Assembly: GCA_017560855.1 (NCBI GenBank)
Contig: JAFZEB010000142.1
Span: 1 to 16,914 of the forward strand
Source of the DNA: Ruminiclostridium sp.
Lineage (GTDB): Bacteria; Bacillota; Clostridia; Oscillospirales; Oscillospiraceae
DNA: 16,914 bases
Reading direction: 5' to 3'
Under the pieces are notes generated by a model. It did no database searches. It was not told the origin of the DNA and worked only from the letters and a program-made list of their open reading frames with translations. Positions 6,843 through 13,030 of this stretch are shown here, piece after piece. Both the position numbers and the translations under genes were made by a program. The first letter of the stretch is position 1. The number at the start of each line of letters is the position of its first letter.

Positions 6843-6882
6843 GCAGAAAACGGCGTAACCCGAAGGTTACGCCGTTTTCTGC
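6843..6882. terminator. Perfect 18-bp hairpin, likely convergent terminator
   Basis: 6843-6860 pairs fully with 6865-6882 around a CGAA loop. It lies between the convergent S1 gene and the orphan gene at 6909-7346. Neither side has a strong U-tract, although the stem itself contains GTTTTC. It may end transcription in both directions or protect 3' ends. Confidence 0.7.
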
Positions 6883-6908
6883 GTTCATTTGAATGGTGAT
6901 TATGATTG

Positions 6909-7346
6909 TTATTTTTGTAACATCTCACGAGCAGATTTTACACCCTTTTTAATCATTTCTTCAGGTGACATTTCCGGAGCTTCTCCATTTTTTACAGCAT
7001 CATAATATGTGTACAGGATTGCTTCGATTTTATCAAGATTCGCTAAAATAAATCTTTGATCATTTGCAGCTGCTTTTTGCTCCAGAAATGTACCTTTTCT
7101 ATAATTAGGATGCAGCGCTTCAGTATAAACATTTGCTTTTACTTTAGATAATGCGAATCTAAGTGTTTCTAACGATGGTTCATTTTCTCTATATGATAAT
7201 CTTAAACCTTCCGTCATTAAATCTAAATCAGGCAAGTGTTCTTCAATAAATTGTTTTGCTAAATCAGCTTTTTTCTGAGATATTGAAGATAGAGCTCCGT
7301 AATCAGGATATGTAGCTTTAAAATACTTTTCTACTTTTTTGTCCAT
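6909..7346 (-). CDS. Orphan low-GC gene of unknown function
   Basis: The 145-residue product starts MDKKVEKYFKATYPDYG and looks wholly alpha-helical and charged, with no signal peptide or membrane segment. I recognise no family. Segments worth noting are RLSYRENEPSLETLRFAL, LHPNYRKGTFLEQKAAAND and EMSPEEMIKKGVKSAREML. A good ribosome site (AAAGGGGTG) lies seven bases before the ATG, and an extended -10 promoter lies 140 bases upstream, so it should be expressed. Codon use is strongly biased to A/T endings, unlike every other gene here, which indicates recent transfer from a low-GC Firmicute. It is the only gene in the low-GC segment, so it could be a cargo gene, a regulator or an effector; the sequence does not decide. 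Confidence 0.8.
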   Translation of the reverse strand: MDKKVEKYFKATYPDYGALSSISQKKADLAKQFIEEHLPDLDLMTEGLRLSYRENEPSLETLRFALSKVKANVYTEALHPNYRKGTFLEQKAAANDQRFILANLDKIEAILYTYYDAVKNGEAPEMSPEEMIKKGVKSAREMLQK

Positions 7347-7493
7347 ATTAACACCCCTTTCATTATATCTTTCTTATCAAAATTTCTTTTTTGTTGAACG
7401 ATGCGCCATTTGGGAAGGATCATTTAACCACTATATTTTGTGTACATTTTTATCAAGGGATTAAATAATGATGTTCAGTTCTTTGTACGACAT

Positions 7494-7523
7494 ATTATAC
7501 CATGCTATGACTATTTATGCCAA
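7494..7523 (-). promoter_or_regulatory. Promoter of the orphan low-GC gene
   Basis: On the minus strand, TTGGCA (7518-7523), an 18-base spacer, and TATAAT (7494-7499) preceded by TGG give a near-consensus SigA promoter with an extended -10. The leader to the start codon is about 140 bases. Confidence 0.8.
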
Positions 7524-7577
7524 CTGCTTTTTCCTGGTAATCCGGTTCGCCTATCATAAAAAATAACATTATTGAGA

Positions 7578-7617
7578 AAATCCCGCCTGGCTTTCTGTTG
7601 GAAATCAGGCGGGGTTT
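7578..7617. terminator. Hairpin at the right end of the low-GC segment
   Basis: CCCGCCTG (7582-7589) pairs with CAGGCGGG (7606-7613), extended by A-T pairs on the outside and by TTTC/GAAA inside. A runs on the left and T runs on the right make it look like a bidirectional terminator. It may stop mscS transcription now that the original terminator is split. Confidence 0.7.
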
Positions 7618-7689
7618 ATTCGTATGCACTCCGGAAACCATCAGCCAACAATTGATTGGAAAATTAGTTCCTTATCACTGTTAAGCCAA

Positions 7690-7704
7690 GGTCTTCCGGG
7701 TTTT
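7690..7704 (+). repeat. Right arm of the split terminator stem
   Basis: GGTCTTCCGGGTTTT is the exact reverse complement of 6796-6810 and runs into seven T residues (7701-7707), as an intrinsic terminator arm would. It lies 13 bases past the mscS stop and has no nearby pairing partner. Confidence 0.75.
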
Positions 7705-7717
7705 TTTATTCTCTGTG

Positions 7718-8512
7718 TTACTGGGTGACCACACGGACGGCAGGGGCCTGCACGCCCTTGGCGCCCATGGCCTCGGTGATGGCCTGGGTCAGGTCGAAGT
7801 ACACATCCCAGTAGTCCTCCCCCTTGCACCAGGCACGGACGGTGAACTCCATGGCCTCGTTGGTGCCGCCGCTGAGGCGGGCGAAGGGAGCGGGATCGGC
7901 CAGGACCTTGCCGTTGGCCTTCACAACCTCCATCATGAGGTCCTGGATGGCGGCAGGGGCCTCGCCCTTGGCGCAGCCGAAGGTCAGGTCCACCCGGCGC
8001 AGGGCCTCGGTGGAGTAGTTGACCACGTTGGCGTTCATGAGGCTGCCGTTGGGCACGGTGATGCGCTTGTTGTCCAGGGACAGCAGCACAGTGTAGAAGA
8101 GGGTGACCTCCTGGACCACGCCGTCCACGCCGGCGGCTTCGATGTAGTCCCCCTGGCGGAAGGGACGGAAGATCATGAGCATGATGCCGCCGGCCAGGTT
8201 GGACAGGGCACCCTGGAGGGCCAGACCCACCGCCACACCGGCAGAGGCCAGCACAGCCACCACAGAGGCCATGGGAACGCCCAGGATGCCGATGATGGAG
8301 ATCACCAGGATCACATACAGGCCGATCTTCACAAAGCTCACGGCGAAGGTGCGGACCGTGCCCTCCACCTTGTCAAGGCCCTTGCACTTGGCCACCAGTT
8401 TGACTGCCTTCTTGATGATGGCGCTGCCCACGATGAGGACCACCAGGGCCAGGATGATCTTACCGCCCACGGCGGTGGCCAGTTCCATCAGGCTGGAAAT
8501 GAAAGCTTCCAT
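7718..8512 (-). CDS. mscS: Small-conductance mechanosensitive channel (MscS family)
   Basis: The 264-residue protein is close to the length of E. coli MscS. It has TM1 at about 17-36, TM2 at about 57-78 and the pore helix TM3 at about 84-117. The pore helix has the glycine/alanine pattern SAGVAVGLALQGALSNLAGG, followed by FRPFRQGDYI and the beta-domain signature ITVPNGSLMNANVVNYS. The family opens under membrane tension to release solutes during osmotic downshock. The ATG at 8512 is chosen because GGAGA lies just upstream; the longer frame to 8590 overlaps the promoter. The gene stands alone, with its own promoter at 8581-8608. Its downstream terminator arm has lost its partner (see 7690-7704). 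Confidence 0.93.
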   Translation of the reverse strand: MEAFISSLMELATAVGGKIILALVVLIVGSAIIKKAVKLVAKCKGLDKVEGTVRTFAVSFVKIGLYVILVISIIGILGVPMASVVAVLASAGVAVGLALQGALSNLAGGIMLMIFRPFRQGDYIEAAGVDGVVQEVTLFYTVLLSLDNKRITVPNGSLMNANVVNYSTEALRRVDLTFGCAKGEAPAAIQDLMMEVVKANGKVLADPAPFARLSGGTNEAMEFTVRAWCKGEDYWDVYFDLTQAITEAMGAKGVQAPAVRVVTQ

Positions 8513-8580
8513 ATGATTTCTCCTTTCTTGTTGGACCAAATCCGCTGTGTGTCGACGGATTTCGCTCATTCCTGTGTTAA

Positions 8581-8608
8581 AGTATACCACAACCCAACAT
8601 GATTACAA
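8581..8608 (-). promoter_or_regulatory. Promoter of mscS
   Basis: TTGTAA (8603-8608), a 16-base spacer, and TATACT (8581-8586) with a TGG extension. The leader would be about 60 bases. Confidence 0.7.
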
Positions 8609-8649
8609 GGGACCATTCCCCTGTTTCGACACATTTCTTTCGGAGGCAT

Positions 8650-8734
8650 AAAAAAACGCGCCCTCATCCGGGATGAGAGCGCACACGCAGGAGAATGGAA
8701 TGAACGATGTCACAGGGCGGTCTTGCCTGCCGCC
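8650..8734 (-). ncRNA. Candidate small RNA of about 85 nt
   Basis: No protein gene lies at 8610-8870, yet the minus strand shows a complete transcription unit: TTGACG/TACCAT promoter (8741-8769), a start near 8734, and an intrinsic terminator. The terminator stem pairs 8658-8668 with 8672-8682, with one mismatch, followed by seven U residues (8650-8656). The 5' part folds as GGCGG/CCGCC (8730-8734 with 8716-8720). Between the two hairpins is an unpaired linker containing UUCUCCU, complementary to ribosome binding sites, a pattern found in several Gram-positive regulatory RNAs. Function and class are unknown; it does not match SRP RNA, 6S RNA or tmRNA as I know them. Confidence 0.45.
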
Positions 8735-8740
8735 AGGACT

Positions 8741-8769
8741 ATGGTATCCCTTTTTCTCCCATCCGTCAA
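8741..8769 (-). promoter_or_regulatory. Promoter of the candidate small RNA
   Basis: TTGACG (8764-8769), a 17-base spacer, and TACCAT (8741-8746) on the minus strand. The -35 is strong and the -10 matches four of six bases. Confidence 0.5.
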
Positions 8770-8851
8770 GGGTGCACCTCGTCGAAAACCGTTGATATGC
8801 TTAGTTTTTCTTTAACTTTCAAATCTGTTTTGTGATTTTTGCAAAAAAGGC

Positions 8852-8880
8852 GTGACTTTTATGGAGTAATGTGATATACT
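8852..8880 (+). promoter_or_regulatory. Promoter of hpf
   Basis: GTGACT (8852-8857), a 17-base spacer, and TATACT (8875-8880) with a TG extension at 8872-8873. The leader of about 50 bases contains a small hairpin AGAGG/CCTCT (8893-8906) followed directly by T residues, which might act as a weak attenuator. Confidence 0.75.
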
Positions 8881-8937
8881 GTGAATGTAAACAGAGGACG
8901 ACCTCTTTTTACACCCCCACGAAAGGAGCTGACATAT

Positions 8938-9480
8938 ATGAAATTCACCTTTACCGACAAGAAAGTGAACATCCCCAACCGCGTGCACGCTTATGCTGAG
9001 AAGAAGATTGGCAAGCTGGACCGTTACTTCAAGACTGAGCCCGATGTAAATGTGGTCTTCAGTGTTGAAAAGGGACGGAACATCCTGGAAGTGACCATCC
9101 GTTCCGGTTCTACCGTCATCCGCGTGGCTGAGAGCACCTCTGATATGTTTGTCTCCATCGATGCTGCTGTTGCATCCATCGAGCGCCAGCTTCGCAAGAA
9201 CAAGTCCCGCCTGGAAAAGCGCCTGCGTAAGGAAGCCTTCGAAGTTCCCAACGAGGAATACTTCGTGCCCGAGGCAGACGTGGAAGAAGATCCCGGCTAC
9301 CAGGTCCTGCGCACCAAGCGTTTCTTCTTTGGTGCCATGACTGTGGAAGAGGCCATCCTCCAGATGAACCTGGTCAACCACACCTTCTTTGCCTTCCGCA
9401 ACGAGGACGAAGGCGGCGCATTCTCTGTGGTGTATAAGCGCAACGACGGCGGCTACGGCATCATCGTCGACCAGGACTGA
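8938..9480 (+). CDS. hpf: Ribosome hibernation promoting factor, long form
   Basis: The 180-residue product has the N-terminal HPF/YfiA ribosome-binding domain (about 1-100, with VHAYAEKKIGKLDRYF and the basic helix RQLRKNKSRLEKRLRK). A linker follows, then the C-terminal dimerisation domain (about 125-180, KRFFFGAMTVEEAILQM, NHTFFAFRNED, YKRNDGGYGIIV). Long-form HPF joins 70S ribosomes into inactive 100S dimers in stationary phase and stress. The ATG at 8938 has AAAGGAG upstream and begins the fold (MKFTFTDKKV). A GTG-initiated longer frame from 8881 would start at the transcript's own first bases and is rejected. The gene stands alone between its own promoter and terminator. Confidence 0.95.
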   Translation: MKFTFTDKKVNIPNRVHAYAEKKIGKLDRYFKTEPDVNVVFSVEKGRNILEVTIRSGSTVIRVAESTSDMFVSIDAAVASIERQLRKNKSRLEKRLRKEAFEVPNEEYFVPEADVEEDPGYQVLRTKRFFFGAMTVEEAILQMNLVNHTFFAFRNEDEGGAFSVVYKRNDGGYGIIVDQD

Positions 9481-9510
9481 ATTTGATTGCAAGGCGTAAC
9501 GCCTCAATAT

Positions 9511-9544
9511 AAAAAAAGGAACCGCTTCGGCGGTTCCTTTTTTT
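9511..9544 (+). terminator. UUCG-loop terminator of hpf
   Basis: AAAAAAAGGAACCGC (9511-9525) pairs with 9530-9544 around a TTCG tetraloop, giving a 15-bp stem ending in seven T residues. A smaller hairpin AGGCG/CGCCT lies just before it (about 9491-9503). Confidence 0.93.
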
Positions 9545-9555
9545 ATGGTCATTCC

Positions 9556-9626
9556 TTCATGGCGGCCACAAGGCCGCCGCTTCATGCGCTTTGGCGCACT
9601 TCATTGGGCCACCGGCCCAGCTTCAT
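9556..9626 (+). repeat. Array of short hairpins alternating with TTCAT boxes
   Basis: Four TTCAT boxes (9556-9560, 9581-9585, 9600-9604, 9622-9626) alternate with three hairpins: GGCGGCC/GGCCGCC (9561-9567 with 9572-9578, loop ACAA), TGCGC/GCGCA (9585-9589 with 9594-9598) and TGGGCC/GGCCCA (9605-9610 with 9614-9619). Stems differ in sequence but the boxes are identical, so structure is kept rather than sequence. It lies between the hpf terminator and the terminator of the minus-strand operon, where no gene exists. I know no named family for it. Confidence 0.7.
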
Positions 9627-9628
9627 AA

Positions 9629-9660
9629 ATAAGACCCTGACCTTTTGGTCAGGGTCTTAT
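9629..9660 (-). terminator. Terminator of the pncB-niaR-IIC operon
   Basis: A perfect 14-bp stem (9629-9642 with 9647-9660, TTTT loop on the plus strand) begins one base past the stop codon of the last gene. On the minus strand it is followed by TTATGAAG, so the U-tract is short. Confidence 0.8.
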
Positions 9661-9661
9661 G

Positions 9662-10768
9662 TTACTGATCCAGTTTCAGGTCTCCGTCCTTGATCCAGCC
9701 CAGCTTCCGGCAGGGGATGCCGATGAGCCAGGTGAGGACGGCGGGAAGGACGATGCAGACAAGGATCAGGACCAGCCAGTCCATGCCGGTAATGGCCATC
9801 TTGGCCCCGGCGGCCACGTCGTTGACCCAGCCGGTGTACACGCCGATGGGGCCCACCATGCCGCAGGTACCCATGCCGGAGGACACGGGAGTGCCGTTCA
9901 TCTGCAAATGGAACAGGCAGGTGGCGATGGGGCCGGTGATGGCAGAGGCCACCGTGGGAGGGATCCAGATCTTGGGGTTGCGGACGATGTTGCCCATCTG
10001 GAGCATGGAGGTGCCAAGGCCCTGGGACACCAGACCGCCCCACTTGTTCTCCTTGAAGGAGAGGACGGCGAAGCCTACCATCTGAGCGCAGCAGCCGGCC
10101 ACAGCAGCGCCGCCGGCCAGACCGGTGAGGCCCAGGGCCGCGCAGATGGCTGCGCTGGAGATGGGCAGGGTCAGGGCAATGCCCACAATGACGGACACCA
10201 GGACGCCCATAAGGAAGGGCTTCAGCTCGGTGGCCCACATGATGAGGTTGCCCACATAGGAAGCGGCCGTACCCACGGGCGGTGCGATCACATAGGCCAG
10301 GCCGATACCCACCAGGACGGTGACGATGGGGGTCACCAGAATGTCGATCTTGGTCTCCTTGGAGACTGCCTTGCCGCACTCAGCCGCCACGATGGCAATG
10401 ATCAGAACGGCCAGAGGACCGCCTGCGCCGCCCAGAATGTTGGTGGCATAGCCAACAGGGGCCAGAGAGAAGAGCACCAGAGGAGGGGCCTGAAGGGCGT
10501 AGCCGATGGCGATGGCCATGGCAGGGCCCACCATGGCAGAGGCCAGGCCGCCGATGGTATAGGCCGTGGCGGCGTCACCGGCGCCCACAGTCACCATAGT
10601 GGCGGAGAGGAAGCCAATGCCGCACTGGGTACCCAGGGTGTTCAGGATGGTGCCCACCAGCAAGGTGCAGAAAAGCCCCTGAGCCATAGCCCCCAGGGCA
10701 TCCACGCCGTAACGCTTGGCCGAGAAGATGATATTCTTCCGGGCCAGGAATTGCTTGAACCGATCCAT
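9662..10768 (-). CDS. PTS-type IIC membrane protein (PTS_EIIC_2 family), candidate niacin-linked transporter
   Basis: The 368-residue protein has about ten membrane segments rich in glycine and alanine. It has the family-like opening RYGVDALGAMAQGLF, a central GGAGGPLAVLI and the late loop HLQMNGTPVSSGMGTCGMVG. It resembles the PTS_EIIC_2 group, membrane components annotated as sugar transporters. The ATG at 10768 has GGAGGA eight bases upstream. No EIIA or EIIB domain is fused or encoded nearby. The protein is third in an operon behind nicotinate phosphoribosyltransferase and NiaR, so I infer a role in uptake of niacin or a precursor. Known niacin carriers NiaP and NiaX belong to other families. 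The transport substrate is not proven by sequence; a plain sugar transporter is the alternative. Confidence 0.8.
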   Translation of the reverse strand: MDRFKQFLARKNIIFSAKRYGVDALGAMAQGLFCTLLVGTILNTLGTQCGIGFLSATMVTVGAGDAATAYTIGGLASAMVGPAMAIAIGYALQAPPLVLFSLAPVGYATNILGGAGGPLAVLIIAIVAAECGKAVSKETKIDILVTPIVTVLVGIGLAYVIAPPVGTAASYVGNLIMWATELKPFLMGVLVSVIVGIALTLPISSAAICAALGLTGLAGGAAVAGCCAQMVGFAVLSFKENKWGGLVSQGLGTSMLQMGNIVRNPKIWIPPTVASAITGPIATCLFHLQMNGTPVSSGMGTCGMVGPIGVYTGWVNDVAAGAKMAITGMDWLVLILVCIVLPAVLTWLIGIPCRKLGWIKDGDLKLDQ

Positions 10769-10800
10769 ACGCCGGTCCTCCTTTATTTCATAAAAATGAA

Positions 10801-10832
10801 GACGGCGCACATGACCAGGCACATGCGCCGTC
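10801..10832 (-). other. Hairpin between niaR and the IIC gene
   Basis: GACGGCGCA (10801-10809) pairs with TGCGCCGTC (10824-10832). On the minus strand the stem is followed by TTCATTTTTA, so it may partly terminate transcription and lower expression of the IIC gene relative to pncB and niaR. It lies in the 83-bp gap between the two genes. Confidence 0.55.
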
Positions 10833-10851
10833 CGTTGGCATTTTTTCAACC

Positions 10852-11367
10852 TTACCCGTTCTGACCTTCGGTATACAGAAGGCCATGGGCGTTCAGCTCG
10901 TCGCACACCCGCCGATAGGCCTCTTCGCTGGGGCAGCGGAGGTTGTGCAGGTGGACGCCGCCGGTGAGGGAAGACAGGGTGGATGCTTCCTTGACCTTAT
11001 CCACGAACTGCTGGACGTCATAGCGGGAGGCCAGGCTCAGCTGGCCGGTAATCTCCCCATAGAGGGGATGCTCCACCACCACGTCCATAACGGTGCAGCC
11101 GTTGTCCACCATGACCAGAAGCTCCTTCTCCAGCTCCTCGATGCCGGTGTGAACGGTGGCCACGGTGCGGACCAGACCGCTGCTCTCCCCCAGCTTATAG
11201 CCTCTGGGGGTGGCCACGATGTCCAGACCGGCCGCCCGCAGGAGGGCAATGTCGCCCACGATGATCTGGCGGCTTACGGAAAACTTTCCGGCCAGAGCCG
11301 TGGCGCTGATGGGCTGATCAGCGGTCAGGGTCTGGGATATGATTTTTCTACGCTCTTCTGCCTTCAT
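10852..11367 (-). CDS. niaR: Niacin-responsive repressor NiaR (YrxA, 3H domain)
   Basis: This 171-residue repressor has an N-terminal winged helix (about 5-60, with QPISATALAGKFSVSRQII as the DNA-reading part) and a C-terminal 3H domain with conserved histidines H73 (VHTGIEELE), H100 (VEHPLYGEI), H139 and H141 (GVHLHNL). In Thermotoga NiaR, histidines and a glutamate of this type bind a metal beside the niacin pocket; E81 could supply the glutamate. NiaR represses NAD salvage and niacin uptake genes when niacin is available. The ATG at 11367 starts the family-like MKAEERRK; its GGAG site is 14 bases away, slightly far. It lies 26 bases after pncB, and probably regulates its own operon through the site at 12972-12981. 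Confidence 0.93.
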   Translation of the reverse strand: MKAEERRKIISQTLTADQPISATALAGKFSVSRQIIVGDIALLRAAGLDIVATPRGYKLGESSGLVRTVATVHTGIEELEKELLVMVDNGCTVMDVVVEHPLYGEITGQLSLASRYDVQQFVDKVKEASTLSSLTGGVHLHNLRCPSEEAYRRVCDELNAHGLLYTEGQNG

Positions 11368-11393
11368 CTTTGTTTGCCACGCTCCTATAAAAT

Positions 11394-12854
11394 TTATTTG
11401 TGATGGGTCAGCAGCTCGTGCTTGGTGAACCACAGCTTGTTGGACAGATCCACATAGTAGTTGTGGGGGTTGTCAAAGCGCTTGACAGAGTCCCACATGA
11501 TGTCCAGTTCCTGCTTGCAGTAAGCCTGGATCTCCTGGAGCTTGGGCAGGTCATAGACCAGCTTGCCGTCCTTGTAGACCTGGACCTGGAGGGGACGTGC
11601 GGTGAAGTCCTTGATGGTCTTGGTCTTCCAGGTGGCATCGGGGTCAAAGATGGTCAGGGAACCGTCGCCGTTCAGGTTGTCCTCCACGGTCTCGTCCCAG
11701 GTGCACATCCAGTCGCCGATGGCCATGCCGTCTGCGTTGTCGATGAGGCGGTACATCTTCTTGAACTGGGGGGTGGTGATTTTGGCCACGTTCTCGCTGA
11801 GCTTGATCTTGGGGATGATCTCACCCTGCTCGTTTTCCACAGCCACCAGCTTGTACACGCCGCCGAAGACGGGTTCGCTGCGGGCGGTGATCAGGCGCTC
11901 GCCCACGCCGAAGGCGTCGATCTGAGCACCCTGGAGGATGAGGTCCTGGATGATGATCTCGTCCAGAGAGTTGGAGACAGTGATCTCGCAGGTCTCCCAG
12001 CCGGCCTCGTCCAGCATCTTGCGGGCTTCCTTGGTCAGGTAGGCAATGTCGCCGGAGTCCAGACGGATGCCGCACTTGGTGATGCCCATGGGCTTGAGGA
12101 CCTCATTGAAAGCCTTGATGGCGTTGGGGATACCGCTCTTGAGGGTGTTGTAGGTGTCCACCAGCAGGACTGCGTTCTGGGGATAGACCTGGCAGTAAGT
12201 ACGGAAGGCATCCAGCTCGGTGTCGAACATCTGGACCCAGGCATGGGCCATGGTGCCGGCAGCGGGAACCCCGTAGAGCTGGTCGGACAGGACGCAGGCC
12301 GTGCCGGCGCAGCCGCCGATGTAGGCTGCACGGGCGCCGTCCACTGCGCCGCTGGCGCCCTGGGCACGGCGGGCACCGAACTCCAGAACCCGACGGCCCT
12401 GGGCCGCACGGACGATGCGGCTGGCCTTGGTGGCGATGAGGCTCTGGTGGTTGACGGTGAGCAGCAGGAAGGTCTCGATCAGCTGGGTCTGGATGGCGGG
12501 AGCCCGGACGGTGATGAGGGGCTCATTGGGGAAAACGGGGGTGCCTTCGGGGATCGCATAGATATCGCCGGTGAACTTGAAGTTTTCCAGGTAGGTCAGG
12601 AACTCTTCATCGAACATGTTTCGGTCCCGGAGGTACTGGATGTCCTCGGGGTCGAAGTGGAGGTTTTCAATGTATTCCACCACCTGCTCCAGACCGGCTG
12701 CAATGGCGTAGCCGCCCTTGTCGGGGACGGCACGGAAGTACAGGTCGAAGTAGGTGATGCGGTCCCGGTAACCGCCCTTGAAATATCCGTTGCCCATGGT
12801 GAGCTCATAGAAGTCGCACAGCATGGTCATGTTCAGGCTCTTACTTGTATTCAT
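11394..12854 (-). CDS. pncB: Nicotinate phosphoribosyltransferase
   Basis: The enzyme joins nicotinate to phosphoribosyl pyrophosphate, with ATP hydrolysis, to give nicotinate mononucleotide, the first step of niacin salvage to NAD. At 486 residues it fits the YueK/PncB-type group. Recognisable parts are the opening MLCDFYELTMGNGYF, FGARRAQG (159-166), GTMAHAWVQMF (200-210) with H204 at the place of the phosphorylated histidine, LLVDTYNTLKSG (230-241), and IRLDSGDIAYL (263-273). All look intact. The ATG at 12854 has AAGAGG about ten bases upstream. It is the first gene of the operon, with a leader of just under 100 bases and a strong promoter. Confidence 0.96.
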   Translation of the reverse strand: MNTSKSLNMTMLCDFYELTMGNGYFKGGYRDRITYFDLYFRAVPDKGGYAIAAGLEQVVEYIENLHFDPEDIQYLRDRNMFDEEFLTYLENFKFTGDIYAIPEGTPVFPNEPLITVRAPAIQTQLIETFLLLTVNHQSLIATKASRIVRAAQGRRVLEFGARRAQGASGAVDGARAAYIGGCAGTACVLSDQLYGVPAAGTMAHAWVQMFDTELDAFRTYCQVYPQNAVLLVDTYNTLKSGIPNAIKAFNEVLKPMGITKCGIRLDSGDIAYLTKEARKMLDEAGWETCEITVSNSLDEIIIQDLILQGAQIDAFGVGERLITARSEPVFGGVYKLVAVENEQGEIIPKIKLSENVAKITTPQFKKMYRLIDNADGMAIGDWMCTWDETVEDNLNGDGSLTIFDPDATWKTKTIKDFTARPLQVQVYKDGKLVYDLPKLQEIQAYCKQELDIMWDSVKRFDNPHNYYVDLSNKLWFTKHELLTHHK

Positions 12855-12879
12855 GATAACGTTCCTCTTGTTTCACGCG

Positions 12880-12917
12880 GGCGGCAGAACTGCCGCCTAA
12901 AATATGGGCCTTGGCCC
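12880..12917 (-). promoter_or_regulatory. Structured leader of pncB
   Basis: Two hairpins lie between the promoter and the ribosome site: GGGCC/GGCCC (12906-12917) and GGCGGCAG/CTGCCGCC (12880-12887 with 12890-12897; the spacer is only two bases, so the inner pairs probably open). They could set mRNA stability or translation. I do not recognise a known NAD or niacin riboswitch. Confidence 0.45.
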
Positions 12918-12953
12918 CTGTGTGTCAATGCACACTGCAAGATATTACATCTA

Positions 12954-12982
12954 ATTATATGCAATACCATGTGACAAGTCAA
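12954..12982 (-). promoter_or_regulatory. pncB operon promoter with overlapping palindrome (likely NiaR site)
   Basis: TTGACT (12977-12982), a 17-base spacer, and TATAAT (12954-12959) form an excellent SigA promoter on the minus strand. The perfect palindrome TGACAAGTCA (12972-12981) covers most of the -35, so a bound repressor would block polymerase. A second inverted repeat, GTGTG/CACAC (12920-12924 with 12931-12935), lies about 30 bases inside the transcript. NiaR as the binder is inferred from its place in the operon. Confidence 0.75.
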
Positions 12983-13030
12983 CCCATTTTCCTTTCTTTC
13001 CCGTAAATGACCCATACTTCAAAAAAGAAA

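Larger units (their letters stand above)
6811..7689. mobile_element. Low-GC insertion between the two halves of a terminator
   Basis: This stretch is much richer in A and T than the flanking genes and carries one orphan gene (6909-7346), its promoter (7494-7523) and a terminator hairpin near each end (6843-6882, 7578-7617). GCCAAG occurs at both 6824-6829 and 7685-7690. Removing one copy and everything between (about 860 bp) rebuilds a 15-bp terminator stem with an 18-nt loop and a seven-U tail, placed between the convergent S1 and mscS genes. I infer an acquired segment with a 6-bp target duplication. No transposase, integrase or clear terminal inverted repeats were seen, so the mechanism is unknown. 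The non-gene part 7347-7577 holds only the promoter and AT-rich leader. Confidence 0.55.

Noticed and set aside
7347..7370. TATAAT just upstream of the orphan gene (7362-7367 on the minus strand)
   Set aside because: A transcript from it would start too close to or inside the ribosome site; the promoter at 7494-7523 is better placed.
8881..8937. Longer hpf start at 8881 (GTG)
   Set aside because: It would lie at or before the transcript start and has no ribosome site; the ATG at 8938 does.
9659..10864. Plus-strand open frame opposite the IIC gene
   Set aside because: Histidine/glycine-rich shadow with no ribosome site; the minus strand encodes a coherent membrane protein.
11400..12974. Plus-strand open frame of 524 codons opposite pncB
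   Set aside because: Antisense shadow of an intact enzyme; no start signals and it crosses the pncB promoter.
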